Assembly (NCBI RefSeq): GCF_030161555.1
Contig: NZ_BSUK01000001.1
Span: forward strand, 3,038,001-3,102,000
DNA: 64,000 nt
Origin: Luteimicrobium album
GTDB lineage: Bacteria > Actinomycetota > Actinomycetes > Actinomycetales > Cellulomonadaceae
Direction of reading: 5' to 3'
The notes beneath the pieces are model-generated. The model saw only the letters and a list, made by a program, of their open reading frames with translations, was not told where the DNA came from and searched no databases. The position numbers were made by a program, and so were the translations under genes. Positions 1-9,904 of the stretch are shown here, piece by piece; within the stretch, counting starts at the first letter, position 1, and every line of letters starts with the position of its first letter.

Positions 1-2
1 CG

Positions 3-992
3 CCCGCGGTCGATGACGCCACCTTCGAGGAGCTCGTCGCGCCGCTGCGCCGCGAGATCTTCGCGCACTGCTACCGGATGACCGGTTCGGTCCAGGATGC
101 CGAGGACCTCGTCCAGGAGACGTACCTGCGGGCCTGGCGTGCGATGCACACGTTCGAGCACCGGTCCTCGCTGCGCACGTGGCTGTACCGGATCGCGACG
201 AACACGTGCCTCACGCACCTCGAGTCGCGCAAGAGGCGGCCCCTGCCCACGGGTCTCGGACAGCCTGCGGCCGACCCCGCGCGCGAGCCGCAGCCCGACC
301 GTGACCGCACCTGGCTCGAGCCGCTGCCCGACGCACTGGTCTGGGGCACCGAGCCCGTCGACCCCGCCGCCGAGACGGTGACCCGCGACAACGTCCGGCT
401 CGCGTTCGTCACCGCGCTGCAGCACCTGACCGCCCAGCAGCGCGCCGTCCTGCTGCTGCGCGAGGTGCTCCAGTGCAGCGCGGCGGAGACCGCCGAGGCG
501 CTCGGGCTCACGGTGGCCGGCGTGAACTCCACGCTGCAGCGTGCCCGGGCCCAGGTGGCACGCCTCGAGGAGGACGGGGCCGACGGCGCCTCCCCGGACC
601 TCGACGACCCGCGCACCCGCGAGCGGCTCGCCGCGTACGTCACCGCGTTCGAGAGCTATGACGTTCCCGGGATCGTGAAGCTCCTGGCCGACGACGTCGT
701 CTGGGAGATGCCGCCCTACCCGGAGTGGTACGAGGGTCCGGCGCAGATCGGCACGCTCATCGGCACGTGGTGCCCGGCCCAGGGCCCGGGGGACATGCGT
801 CTCGTGTCCGCGGGCACCGCGAACGGACTCCCGGCGTACGGCCTGTACATGCGGTCCGACGACGGCGTCCACCGCGCCTTCCAGCTCCACCAGGTCGAGC
901 TCGGGCCCGACGGCGTCACGCACGTCATCGCGTACTTCGACACGGCGCTGTTCGCGGCCTTCGGTCTGCCGGAGACCTGGCCCCAGGGCTGA
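3..992 (+). CDS. ECF sigma factor with C-terminal SnoaL-like domain (5' partial)
   Basis: The frame is open from the window edge, so the start lies upstream. Sigma region 2 is visible at the left end (DAEDLVQETYLRAW), followed by an Ala/Pro-rich linker and region 4 with its helix-turn-helix (LTAQQRAVLLLREV, then ETAEALGLTVAGVNSTLQRAR). The last ~125 residues form a SnoaL/NTF2-like fold (FESYDVPGIVKLLADDVVWEMPP). This layout is that of ECF sigma factors which carry a regulatory SnoaL-like domain in place of a separate anti-sigma factor. It should direct RNA polymerase to a small set of promoters; the signal is not evident from the sequence. It converges on oleD. Confidence 0.9.
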   Translation, partial: PAVDDATFEELVAPLRREIFAHCYRMTGSVQDAEDLVQETYLRAWRAMHTFEHRSSLRTWLYRIATNTCLTHLESRKRRPLPTGLGQPAADPAREPQPDRDRTWLEPLPDALVWGTEPVDPAAETVTRDNVRLAFVTALQHLTAQQRAVLLLREVLQCSAAETAEALGLTVAGVNSTLQRARAQVARLEEDGADGASPDLDDPRTRERLAAYVTAFESYDVPGIVKLLADDVVWEMPPYPEWYEGPAQIGTLIGTWCPAQGPGDMRLVSAGTANGLPAYGLYMRSDDGVHRAFQLHQVELGPDGVTHVIAYFDTALFAAFGLPETWPQG

Positions 993-1011
993 GCCGGGCA
1001 ACGTGCCACAT

Positions 1012-1086
1012 CGCCGAGCAAGCGTGTCTCGCGTCGAGCAAGCGGGGATCTCGTGCTTGGTGGACGGGGGACGCGCTTGCTTGGCG
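1012..1086. terminator. Inverted-repeat array between convergent genes
   Basis: CGCCGAGCAAGCG (1012-1024) pairs with CGCTTGCTTGGCG (1074-1086) with one mismatch, and a second GAGCAAG / GTGCTTG pair lies inside. It sits between the sigma gene and oleD, which converge, so a bidirectional terminator is likely; there is no T run. Its wording resembles the 31304-31385 intergenic repeat. Confidence 0.5.
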
Positions 1087-1100
1087 GGCGCCCGGAGAGC

Positions 1101-2076
1101 TCAGCGGTAGGACGCCGCCAGGCGGGCGAAGCCCTCGTCGAGGGTCACGGCGGGGGTCCACCGCAGGTCGGCGCGCGTGCGGCGTTGGTCGAACCAGTGT
1201 GCGGTCGAGAGCTGCTCGGCGAGGAACCGGGTCATGGGCGGCTCGTCCACGCCGGGCCGCACGGCCCAGACCCGCTCGACGAGGCCCCCGCGAACCGGGC
1301 GAACGACGGCGGGACCGACCACGCCGGGGGCGCACGCCCGCGGCCTCGCAGATCCCCGTGAGGAGCTCGGCGACGGTGCGCGGCTCGCCGTTCGTGACGA
1401 CGTACGCGTTGCCATGAACCTCCGGCGCACGCTCGAGCGCGGCCGCGATCGCCGACGTCGCGTTGTCGACGTACGTGGTGTCGATGAGCGCCTGCCCCGC
1501 GCCGAGCAGGGGAAGCCGCCCGGCTCGGGCGCGTTCGACGACCCGCTCGACGAGCTGCGTGTCGCCCGGACCCCAGACGAGGTGCGGTCGCACGACGACG
1601 AGCGGCATGGCTGCGGAGTCGGCGGCGAGCGCGAGCCGTTCGCCGAGCGCCTTGGTGCGCGCGTACTCGCCGTGCGCCCGGTCGGGGTCGGCAGGCTCGG
1701 CGTCGTCGCCGACGATCGAGGTTCCCGCGTGCGCGACGGACGGCGAGGAGACGTGGACGAACCTCGACACACCGGCGGCGTGCGCGGCGTCGAGCAGGTC
1801 GGCCGTCCCGGCCACGTTGACCCGCTCGAAGTCCGCCGGGTCCCCGGCGAGGGACACCTTGGCGGCCAGGTGCACGACGGCGTCCGCCCCGGCCACGGCA
1901 CCGCGCACGGCGGCGGGGTCGGTCACCGTGCCGAGCAGGTCTTGCGCGTCCGGCACGCCCGACGGCCGCCGCTGGAACGTCCGCACCGCGTACCCGGCGT
2001 CCTGGAGGTCGCGGACGACCGCGCGCCCGAGGAAGCCGCTCGCGCCCGTGACGAGGACGGTCCCGCGGGCGCTCAC
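1101..2076 (-). CDS. oleD: OleD-type NAD(P)-dependent 2-alkyl-3-ketoalkanoate reductase (one frameshift)
   Basis: Extended SDR / 3-beta-HSD-like protein of about 325 residues. The N-terminal Rossmann motif VTGASGFLG and the catalytic YARTK (YxxxK) are present. In long-chain olefin synthesis OleD reduces the beta-keto acid made by OleA to the beta-hydroxy acid. The assignment rests on the family and on the oleA-oleBC-oleD order. The GTG start overlaps the oleBC stop as GTGA, so the two are translationally coupled. The frame breaks near 1325 inside a C run; removing one C joins AGVRP to GVVGPAVVRP and restores the C-terminus, which ends LAASYR. Confidence 0.85.
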
Positions 2077-4944
2077 GGCGCCACCATCCGGCCGCCGGCG
2101 AGCACGCGCTCCGCCCAGGTCGCGAGGGCGCCCCGGTCGACCTTGGAGTTGTGCCGGATGTCCGTGGGCAACGTGGGCACGACGAGAACCGCGGCGACGG
2201 GCCGTCCGACGGCGGCCCGCACGCGCGCGGCGAGGTCCGCGTCGGCGAGCCGGGCCCGCGCGAGGGGGCCGCGTCGCACGCGAGATCGGGGCTCCTCGGG
2301 CTCGACCACCGCGACGAGCTGCTGCGTCCCGCGCGGCCCGACGCCCACGACGCCGGAGCGCCGGACGCCGTCGAGCGCGTCCACCCGCTGCTCGGGGCCG
2401 ACGGGGGTGACGACGCCGTCGGCCGTGACGATCACGTGGCTGAGCCGGCCCTCGATCCAGAGCCGGCCGTCGTCGTCGAGGTGCCCGACGTCGCCCGTGC
2501 GGTGCCAGCGCTCGCCGGTCCCGCGGGCGGCGGGCGTGTCGGCGCCGGTGTCGCGGACGGCGGCCCGGTCGGTGAGCCACAGACGGTCGTAGTGGTCCTT
2601 CAGGTGGGGCGCGGACACGACGACCTCGCCGGTCACCCCGCGGACGTCGTCGGCCTCGCCAGTGGCAGCGCCGTCGGCGTCGAGCGGGCTGATACGCACG
2701 GTGACCGACTCGACGGGTTCGCCCACGAGCACCCCGCCGGGCCCGGCCGCGGCCGATCCCGGTGCCTCGCCCTCGATCTGCTCGAGCGTCACGTCCGTCA
2801 TGAGCAGGCCCTCGGTCATGCCGTAGGGCGTGTGGGCGGACGCGCGCGGCATGAGCCGCTGCGCACCCGCGAGCAGGGCCGGTGCGACGGGCGCGCCGGC
2901 CGAGAGGAAGAGCCGCACCCGCTCGAGCGCGTCGCGGTCGGCGGGCGTGAGCTGGTCCTGCGTCGCGACGACGTTGGTGAGCGCGGCGGGGGACAGGAAG
3001 ACGACGGTCGCGTCGACCTCGGCCGCCGCGGCGGCCACGGCTCGGGCGCTGAGCGTCCGGGGCGCGGACACGTCCATGTCGGGGGTCACGGAGCGTGCCC
3101 CGAGGGCGGGGCCGAGGAGCGCGAACGGCGCGAACCCGGCGACGAGCCCGGTCCCGGGCCCGACGTCGTACCGCGTCCCGAGCGTCCGGACGACGGCTTC
3201 GAGCTGGGCGTGCGTGTAGACGACGCCCTTGGCGGGCCCGGTGGAGCCGGAGGTGAAGAGCACGGCGGCCTCGGTGTCGGGTGCGGGCTCGGGCGGCAGG
3301 GAACCGCCACCGTCGAGCACCCGGCGCCCAGCCTCCGCGAGGTCGGCGAGGCTGGCCTCCACCTTGAGGGCCCGCGCGGCCGCGGGGGCGAGGTCCGTCA
3401 CGGACACGCGTCGCCCGGGCCATCCGAGCACCCGCGCGGCGACGAGCCCGGGTATGGCCCCGACGACGACGTCGGCCTGCGCCCCCGCACGGCCCGCGTC
3501 AGACCACCCACACCGAGTCCGGCATCGGCGACGACCACCACGGCTCCGAGACGCACACACGCGTACAGGACGGCGGTCAGGTCGGCGCTGGGCGGCACCA
3601 GCAACGAGACCCGGTCCCCAGCCGTCACGCCGAAGGCGTTCAGCCCGGCGGCGATCTCCTCGACCCGCCGGCTCAGCAGCCGCCAGCTCACGGCCCGCGG
3701 CCCCCACCAGCCCTGGCGGTCATCTCGACGAGCGCCACCTCGGGGTCCTTGCGCCTCTCCTGGAGCTGCCCCCACAGGGGCGAGCGCTCCCCGGAATCCG
3801 CGGGTTGGTCGGAAGGCGACCCGGACGTCGGTGACGGTCCAGCAGCGGTGGGGGCGGGGGATGACGCCGCGTCGTGGCGGGTCTGGCGGGAGCGCTCCGA
3901 GGAACGAGGAGCGCGGATGGTAGACGCGTCGAACCTCCGCGCCCCCACCGCCCCGAGCCGAGGCAGAAACGCGTCCAGCCACGACAGCAGCGGCGTCACG
4001 AAGTCCACGTCCTCCGCGACGAGGTGCCCCGCCGCTTCGTACCGGTGCACCTGCGCCCCCGGCAGCCGGTGCGCGAGGTCGTGGAGGTAGCGGTCGCGGA
4101 AGACCGGATCGCGCGGTCCCCACTGGAGGAGTGCGGGCACCCCGTCGTCCCCGAGGCGGCTGACGCCGTCGGCGATGCGCTCGAGCTCGGCGTGCGAGGG
4201 GTGGGTGGGGTCGAGGGGGATGTCGGCGACGAAGGCGCCGATCCCGCCGCGCCGTTCGGTGGTGCGGTAGGGCGCGCGGTAGGCGTCCTTGACGTCGCGG
4301 GGGAGGGCGGGGTGTCCGAGCGCGAGCGTGGTCTCGAGGAACGCGGGGGTGGTGACGGTCCCGCGTCCGAGGACGCCGGACGCGAGGGCGAGGCGCAGGG
4401 GTGCGGGCACCGCCGCGTCGTCGGGCTGGTGGATCGCGGTGTTGAGCAGCGTCATCCCGGCGAGCTGGTCGGGGTGGTCGACGGCCCAGCCGAGGGAGAC
4501 GACGCCGCCCCAGTCGTGGCCGAGCGTGACGACGGGTCCGTCGAGGCCGAGGGTGTCGGTGAGGCGGCCGAGGTCGCGGACACGCTGGGGAAGGGTGCGG
4601 GCGACGCCGGTGCGCTCGGACCAGCCCATGTCGAGCTGGTCGACGGCGACGACGCGCCACCCGGCCCGGGCGGCCGGGTCGAGGAGGCGGCGCCACAGGT
4701 AGGACCAGGTGGGGTTGCCGTGGACGGCGAGGATGGTGCCGCGGACGGGTGCGCCGTCGTCGAGCGCGGGGGCGTTGTCGAGGAGGTGCCAGGTCCGCTC
4801 GCCGGGATCATCGTCGTCGGGCGCTGCGGGCACGACGACGAGCCTCGACCAGGCCGGGTCGAGGCCCGGCAGGCCGGCGGGCGGGAGGGTTGCGGGCGCG
4901 GTGGTGGCGGCGGCCGCGGGGAGCCGCCGGGCCGGGGCGGTCAC
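2073..4944 (-). CDS. oleBC: OleBC fusion: beta-lactone decarboxylase plus beta-lactone synthetase (two frameshifts)
   Basis: About 957 residues. The N-terminal ~320 are an alpha/beta hydrolase of the haloalkane-dehalogenase type, with the nucleophile motif GHDWGG and a late GHLVAED histidine (OleB). After a Ser/Arg/Pro-rich linker comes an AMP-forming ligase-like domain with FTSGSTGPAKG, YGMTEG, HRTGDVGHLD and the C-terminal lysine motif RHNSKVDRG (OleC). OleC closes beta-hydroxy acids to beta-lactones and OleB decarboxylates these to cis-olefins; fused OleBC is known from Micrococcus. The OleB frame runs through the linker into the first OleC residues (PLWGQLQERRKDPEVALVEM), supporting a true fusion. 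Frames break near 3710 and 3490; one extra C or G restores each. The GTG start overlaps the oleA stop. The linker carries a hairpin element (3847-3949). Confidence 0.88.
3847..3949 (+). repeat. Palindromic linker element, copy A (inside oleBC)
   Basis: A 103-base hairpin. The outer 27-base arms (3847-3873 and 3923-3949) match at 20 Watson-Crick positions plus one G:U. The inner stem is GCGCTCC/GGAGCGC around loop GAGGAACGA (3899-3907). The left flank ends CTGGCGGGA and the right flank is GGATGGTA. Copy B at 15987-16091 shares loop and flanks but has different, still paired stem sequences. The element encodes part of the OleB-OleC linker on the opposite strand. Nothing else in the window matches. 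Confidence 0.75.
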
Positions 4945-5963
4945 CAGGCGAGCTCGAGCATCGCGGTGTTGATGCCCGAGCCGACTCCCATGAGGAGCAC
5001 CCGGTCGCCGGGGCGCAGGTTCTTCTGCTCCTGGTCGAGGGTGATGGGGATGGACGCGGGGCCGATGTTGCCGAGCGTGGGGAAGGTGGCGGGGACGCGG
5101 GTCGGGTCGAGCCCGACGGACTTCACGAACGAGTCGGAGTGGACCTTGGAGACCTGGTGCGTGATGTACCGGTCCATGTCCTTCCAGCTCCACTGGGGGA
5201 GCGCGTCGCGCCAGGCGGCCTGGACGAGGTCGAGCCCGTTCTTGAGGAGGGCCTTGGCGTCCGTGAACATGCCTTCGACGCTGCCGACGCACAGGTCGTG
5301 GAACTGGGTCGCGGCGCGCGTGATCCCGCCGACGAGGCGGTGGCCCTTGGGGTGCGCGTCCGCGGGTCCGAGGACGGCGGCGGCCGCGCCGGACCCGAGG
5401 GTCAGGCTCGCGAACTCGGCCATGAAGTCCTTGCGCTTGACGCCCTCGCCGAGGAGGCGGTTGACGGTGGTGACCTGGACCTCGTCGGCGTCCTCGCCGT
5501 CGATGATGAGCGCGTACTTGATCTGGCCGGAGTCGATCATCGTGCCCGCGAGGCTCATGGCGTTGACGAACCCGAGGCACGCGTTCGCGATGTCGAAGTT
5601 GATGGCCGACGACGGCAGTCCGAGCCCGTGGTGCAGGCGCACCGCGACGGAGGGCTCGAGGTGGGGACGCGTCACGGACGTGTTGATGAGGAGGCCGACC
5701 TCGCTGGCGTCGACGCCCGCCTCGGCGAGCGCGCGCTTCCCCGCGTCGATGGCGGCGGTGTCGAAGCTCTGGTCGGGTCCCCAGTTGCGGCGTTCGAGCA
5801 CGCCGGCGACGCGCTGGAGGAGTCCACGCGGGAGCCGCAGGCGCTTGAGCGCGGGGGCGAGGCGGTCGTCGAGCTCCTCCGAGGTGGTGACCCGGGACGC
5901 CAGGGTGCTGGCGATCGAGAGGAGGGCGACGTTGCGGTGCGTGGTGGTGGCGTTGCCGTCCAA
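4941..5963 (-). CDS. oleA: OleA-type beta-ketoacyl synthase III homologue
   Basis: Thiolase-fold protein of 340 residues. OleA condenses two fatty acyl-CoA head to head into a 2-alkyl-3-ketoalkanoate, the first step of long-chain olefin synthesis. Visible motifs are DIANACLGF with the acyl-accepting Cys at about residue 129, a conserved glutamate in LEPSVA, and C-terminal THQVSKVH and NIGPAS. I chose the TTG start because AGGGAG lies 5 bases upstream and the protein then begins at the family's usual point; the frame is open further upstream but not conserved-looking. A TAGGCT hexamer about 45 bases upstream could be the -10 box. The gene is intact and overlaps oleBC by GTGA. Confidence 0.88.
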   Translation of the reverse strand: MDGNATTTHRNVALLSIASTLASRVTTSEELDDRLAPALKRLRLPRGLLQRVAGVLERRNWGPDQSFDTAAIDAGKRALAEAGVDASEVGLLINTSVTRPHLEPSVAVRLHHGLGLPSSAINFDIANACLGFVNAMSLAGTMIDSGQIKYALIIDGEDADEVQVTTVNRLLGEGVKRKDFMAEFASLTLGSGAAAAVLGPADAHPKGHRLVGGITRAATQFHDLCVGSVEGMFTDAKALLKNGLDLVQAAWRDALPQWSWKDMDRYITHQVSKVHSDSFVKSVGLDPTRVPATFPTLGNIGPASIPITLDQEQKNLRPGDRVLLMGVGSGINTAMLELAW

Positions 5964-6121
5964 CGAGTCTCCCTGAAGACGTGAGTGGGCCCAACCGCCC
6001 AAGCCTACGCCCGCGTAGGTTGAGGAGCGGTGCAGGAGGCAGCGAGGCGGTGTGGAGACGGGACGTGGGCGACATTTCACCCGGGTCGGGCTCCGTGGGC
6101 CGCAGGTGCTTGGATGGTTCG

Positions 6122-9100
6122 GTGTTCAGCATCGCAGACGTCGCCGCGCTCGTCGGCGCGCCCGCGATGGGTCGCGCCGAGGACTACGTGGAGCGCGGCC
6201 GGGTCGTGAGCGTCGCGCGCAACGGCGACGGCTCGCGGATCGTGGGGCACGTCCAGGGCACCGCCGGGACGCCGTACGTCGCGGTCGTGGAGATGTCGCC
6301 GTCGGGCAAGGTCCCGCGCGAGGGCCGCTGCTCGTGCCCGGTGGGGCTGAACTGCAAGCACGTCGCCGCGACCCTGCTCGCGTACCGGGCGCAGCAGGTC
6401 TCCGGCCCGGCCGTCGCCGCGCCGTCGGGCGCGCCGTCCCCGGGGCCCGAGCTGCCCGAGTGGGAGCGCGCGCTCGCGCCGCTGCTCGGTGACGAGGACG
6501 ACGACGGCGCACCCGCCCCCGCGCGGGGCACCGCCCCGGTCCGGGGCTGGGACGCGTGGGGGAGGCCGGCCCAGCCGGTGGCGCTCCAGGCGGACCTCGT
6601 CGACGGCGGCACCACCGGCGGCGGCCGGGTGCGCTTCGGGGCGCCGCGGTTCGGGCTGCGCCCGGTCGTGCTGGGCGCGCGGAACCGTTGGGTGCGCACG
6701 GGCGTCTCGTGGCGCGAGCTGCGGTACGTGCGCGAGCCCGCGGACGAACGCCACCTGCCCGTCCTGCGCGCGCTGTCGGGGCTGGCGTCGGCTGCCCGGA
6801 CCACGGGCTTCGCGTTCGACGACCCGACGTGGATCCACCCCGACGAGCTGCCTGCGTCGGCGTTCTGGGCGCTGTGGGCGGACGCACGGCGGGTCGGGTT
6901 GCCCGTCGTGGCCGCCGACCGCGCCCAGACCCCCGTCCGCGACGGGCGGGCCCGGTCGGTGCTGCACGTCGAACGCGTCGACGACGGGCTCGCCGTCGAG
7001 GCCCGGATCGAGGTCGAGGTCCCCGACGACGTGCCGGAGCTGCGGGAGCCCGCCCTGCGCGAGGCGCTGCCGCTCGGCTCGCCGGCGGGCGGCGTCGTCG
7101 TCGCGCCGGTCGGGAGCGCCGGCGGCGCGGTGGCCCCGCTCGTGCTCGCCCGGCTGGCGAAGCCCTCGACGAGACGGGTCTCGACCTCGTGGCGCGGCGC
7201 GAGCCGCTGGTGGTCCCGACGTCCGACGAGCCGCGGTTCCTCCGACGCGCGCTCCCGGCGCTCGCGGCCCTGTTCGAGGACGTCGAGCTCGGCGACGACG
7301 TCCACCTGCCCGACCCGCCCCGGCCCGTGCTCGCGCTCCAGGTCACGCGGCTCGCCGACCACGGCGCGCGGGTCGTGTGGCAGTGGCGGTACGTCGACGC
7401 GGAGGCCGGCGACGCGCCGGTGGCCACGTTCCCGGTGGGGCGGACCGCACCACGCGGGGCGCCGTCGTCGGTCCGCGACGAGGAGGAGGAGTCGGCGGTG
7501 CTCGCGCGGCTCGAGCCCCGGCTCGGCGTGCCCGTGCACGACGACGAGCTCTCGGGCTGGTCGACGGCGGCCTTCTTCACCGACGAGCTGCCGCGGCTCG
7601 AGGAGCTGGCCGCGTCCGACGACGGGTTCGTCGTCGAGGTGATGGTCCACCCCGACGCGCCCGCCGACCTCGACTACCGGGTCGGCGTCGTCGTGGACGT
7701 GAGCGTCGAGGTCACGCCCACCGGGGGCCACGACTGGTTCGACCTCGGGGTCGTGGTCCAGGTGGACGGCAGGTCGATCCCCTTCCAGACCGTCTTCACG
7801 GCCCTCGCGCAGGGCCGCGACAAGGTGCTCCTGCCCGACGGTCTGCGGTTCACGCTCGACCGCCGGTTCGACCGGCTCCGCGAGATCCTCGACGAGGCCG
7901 GCGCGCTCGGCGACACGCTCAAGCCGTCCGTGCCCGTCAGCCGCTACCAGGTCGACCTGTTCGACGAGCTCGACCGGCTGGGCCTCGTCGACGCGCAGTC
8001 CGCCGCCTGGCGGACGGCGCTCGGGGCGCTCGCGGGCGGCGCGAAGCCCGAGCCGGTCGACGTGCCGGCAGGGGTGGACGCGGAGCTGCGGCCCTACCAG
8101 CGGGAGGGGTTCGCGTGGCTCGCGTTCCTCGCCGAGCACGACCTGGGCGGGGTGCTCGCCGACGACATGGGTCTCGGCAAGACGCTGCAGACCCTCGCCG
8201 CGGTGCAGCGCCAGCGGGACCGCGGTGCGGGGCCACCGGTGCTCGTCGTGGCACCCACGAGCGTCGTCGGGAACTGGGTGGCCGAGGCCCGGCGGTTCAC
8301 GCCCGGCCTCACCGTGGTGGCGGTGAGCGAGACCACGAAGAAGCGCCGCGCGAAGCTCGCCGAAGTGGTCGACGGGGCGGACGTCGTCGTGACGTCGTAC
8401 GCGCTGTTCCGGCTCGACGCCGACGAGTACCAGGCGCTCGACTGGTCGATGCTCGTGCTCGACGAGGCCCAGTTCGTCAAGAACCGGCAGTCCGTCGCGT
8501 ACCGGTGCGCGCGCACGCTCCGGGCGCCGGTGAAGCTCGCGCTGACCGGGACGCCGCTCGAGAACAACCTCATGGAGCTGTGGGCGATCCTGTCGATCAC
8601 GAGCCCGGGGCTGTTCCCCGACCCGCGCCGGTTCGCCGACTACTACGCCGGGCCCATCGAGCGCGAGGGCCACCAGTCGCGGCTCGACCTCCTGCGGCGG
8701 CGCGTCGCGCCGTTCCTCTTGCGCCGCACCAAGGAGGACGTCGCCAAGGAGCTGCCCGCGCGCCAGGAGCTCGTCACCGAGGTCACGCTCAACCCGCGGC
8801 ACCGGCGCGTGTACGACCAGTACCTGCAGCGCGAGCGCAAGAACGTCCTCGGGCTCGTCGACGAGCTCGACTCCAACCGGTTCAAGGTGTTCCGGTCGCT
8901 CAGCGTGCTCCGCCAGGCCAGCCTCGACGTGTCGCTCGTGGACGAGAAGCAGGCGGACGTGCCGTCGTCGAAGCTCGACGTGCTCTTCGAGATGCTCGAC
9001 GACGTCCTCGCCGAAGGGCACAACGTGCTCGTGTTCAGCCAGTTCACCCGGTTCCTGCGGCGCGTGCGCGACCGGCTCGACGAGGCCGGGACCGGGTACG

Positions 9101-9468
9101 CGTACCTCGACGGGCGCACCCGGAAGCGGGCGGAGGCGATCGAGCGGTTCACGTCGGGCGAGGTGCCGCTGTTCCTCGTGAGCCTCAAGGCCGGCGGCTT
9201 CGGCCTCAACCTGACCGCCGCCGACTACTGCATCCTCCTGGACCCCTGGTGGAACCCCGCCGCCGAGGCGCAAGCCGTCGACCGCGCGCACCGCATCGGC
9301 CAGACCCGCCAGGTCATGGTCTACCGGCTCGTCGCGACCGACACCATCGAGGACAAGGTCATGGCCCTCAAAGCCGCGAAGTCGCGGCTCTTCGCGAGCG
9401 TGCTCGACGGCGGCACGTCCGCGGCGTCGGGCATCACGGCCGACGACGTCCGCGCGCTCTTGTCATGA
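6122..9468 (+). CDS. SWIM zinc-finger and SNF2-family helicase, single polypeptide (one frameshift)
   Basis: About 1115 residues. The N-terminus has a SWIM zinc finger (CSC...CKHVAATLL), then ~550 residues of poorly conserved bacterial-SNF2-associated sequence, then a complete SNF2 ATPase: DDMGLGKTLQTL (motif I), LDEAQFVKN (motif II), LTGTPLENN (motif III) and a C-terminal helicase domain with VFSQFTRFLRR, SLKAGGFGLNLT and DRAHRIGQ (motif VI). It should translocate on duplex DNA; the SWIM domain probably adds DNA or protein binding. The GTG at 6122 is the best start, with TTG at 6110 an alternative. The frame breaks near 7162; one added base turns LAKPS into LAEALDETG. The stop overlaps the next start as ATGA. 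Confidence 0.88.
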
Positions 9469-9776
9469 CCTGGCGCGAACGGCGTCGGGCCAGCCGCGAG
9501 GTGGATACGGCATGGCGCGGGGTGAACGCCCTCTTCCCGATGCGCACCGATGACGCTCCCGACGACGAGTGGGATGTCTTCGCAGTCGTCGACGAGATGC
9601 TCGCTGCCGTCGCGAGTCGCGGGAGCCGAGGGTTTCGTGTCGCGGCGTCGCTCGCCTTCGCGGATGCCGTCCGACGACTTGGTGAACACGAGAGCACGCT
9701 CGACGACGCTCAACGTGCGGCGGTCGGTCGGCTGCGGGCTGCCGTCGCTGCAGCGGAGAGCGCCTCGTCCCGATGA
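9465..9776 (+). CDS. Small protein coupled to the SNF2 helicase gene, unknown function
   Basis: 103 residues, starting with an ATG that overlaps the helicase stop (ATGA), so translation is probably coupled. It is Arg/Ala-rich, predicted helical, with no Cys and no membrane segment; a recognisable family is not apparent. Position suggests an accessory to the helicase, but that is inference only. A stem-loop at 9853-9874 may end the transcript. Confidence 0.6.
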   Translation: MTWRERRRASREVDTAWRGVNALFPMRTDDAPDDEWDVFAVVDEMLAAVASRGSRGFRVAASLAFADAVRRLGEHESTLDDAQRAAVGRLRAAVAAAESASSR

Positions 9777-9813
9777 CGAGCCTGAGGAACTCCTGCAGCG
9801 GTACGTCTCCTCG

Positions 9814-9834
9814 GATCGATCAGCGTGAGTTCGG
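9814..9834. repeat. Single half-site related to the 12264-12322 inverted repeat
   Basis: Read on the minus strand this 21-mer matches 16 of 21 positions of one arm of the hairpin at 12264-12322 (shared core CGAACT.ACGCTGAT). It lies between genes. It may be a remnant or a half copy of a dispersed intergenic repeat. Confidence 0.4.
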
Positions 9835-9852
9835 TGCGGCCCCCGGACATGC

Positions 9853-9874
9853 CGTCGTCGATAACCCGACGACG
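9853..9874. terminator. Stem-loop downstream of the SNF2 operon
   Basis: Perfect 8-bp stem CGTCGTCG/CGACGACG with a 6-base loop ATAACC, 77 bases after the stop of the small coupled gene and before the promoter of the next gene. It is probably a factor-independent terminator without a T run. Confidence 0.45.
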
Positions 9875-9892
9875 CAGGCCGTCACGTCCGGG

Positions 9893-9898
9893 TAGCGT
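9893..9898 (+). promoter_or_regulatory. -10 box TAGCGT, leaderless start at 9905
   Basis: TANNNT hexamer whose first base lies 12 bases before the ATG, which places the transcript start on the A of ATG. No clear -35. Confidence 0.55.
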
Positions 9899-9904
9899 CC
9901 GGCC

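Noticed and set aside
925-3423. Very long open frames on the opposite strand of real genes, for example 925-3423, 5835-9290 and 41448-44192.
   Set aside because: These frames are products of high GC content. They lack family motifs and follow the codon pattern of the gene on the other strand, apart from parts that belong to the genes annotated here.
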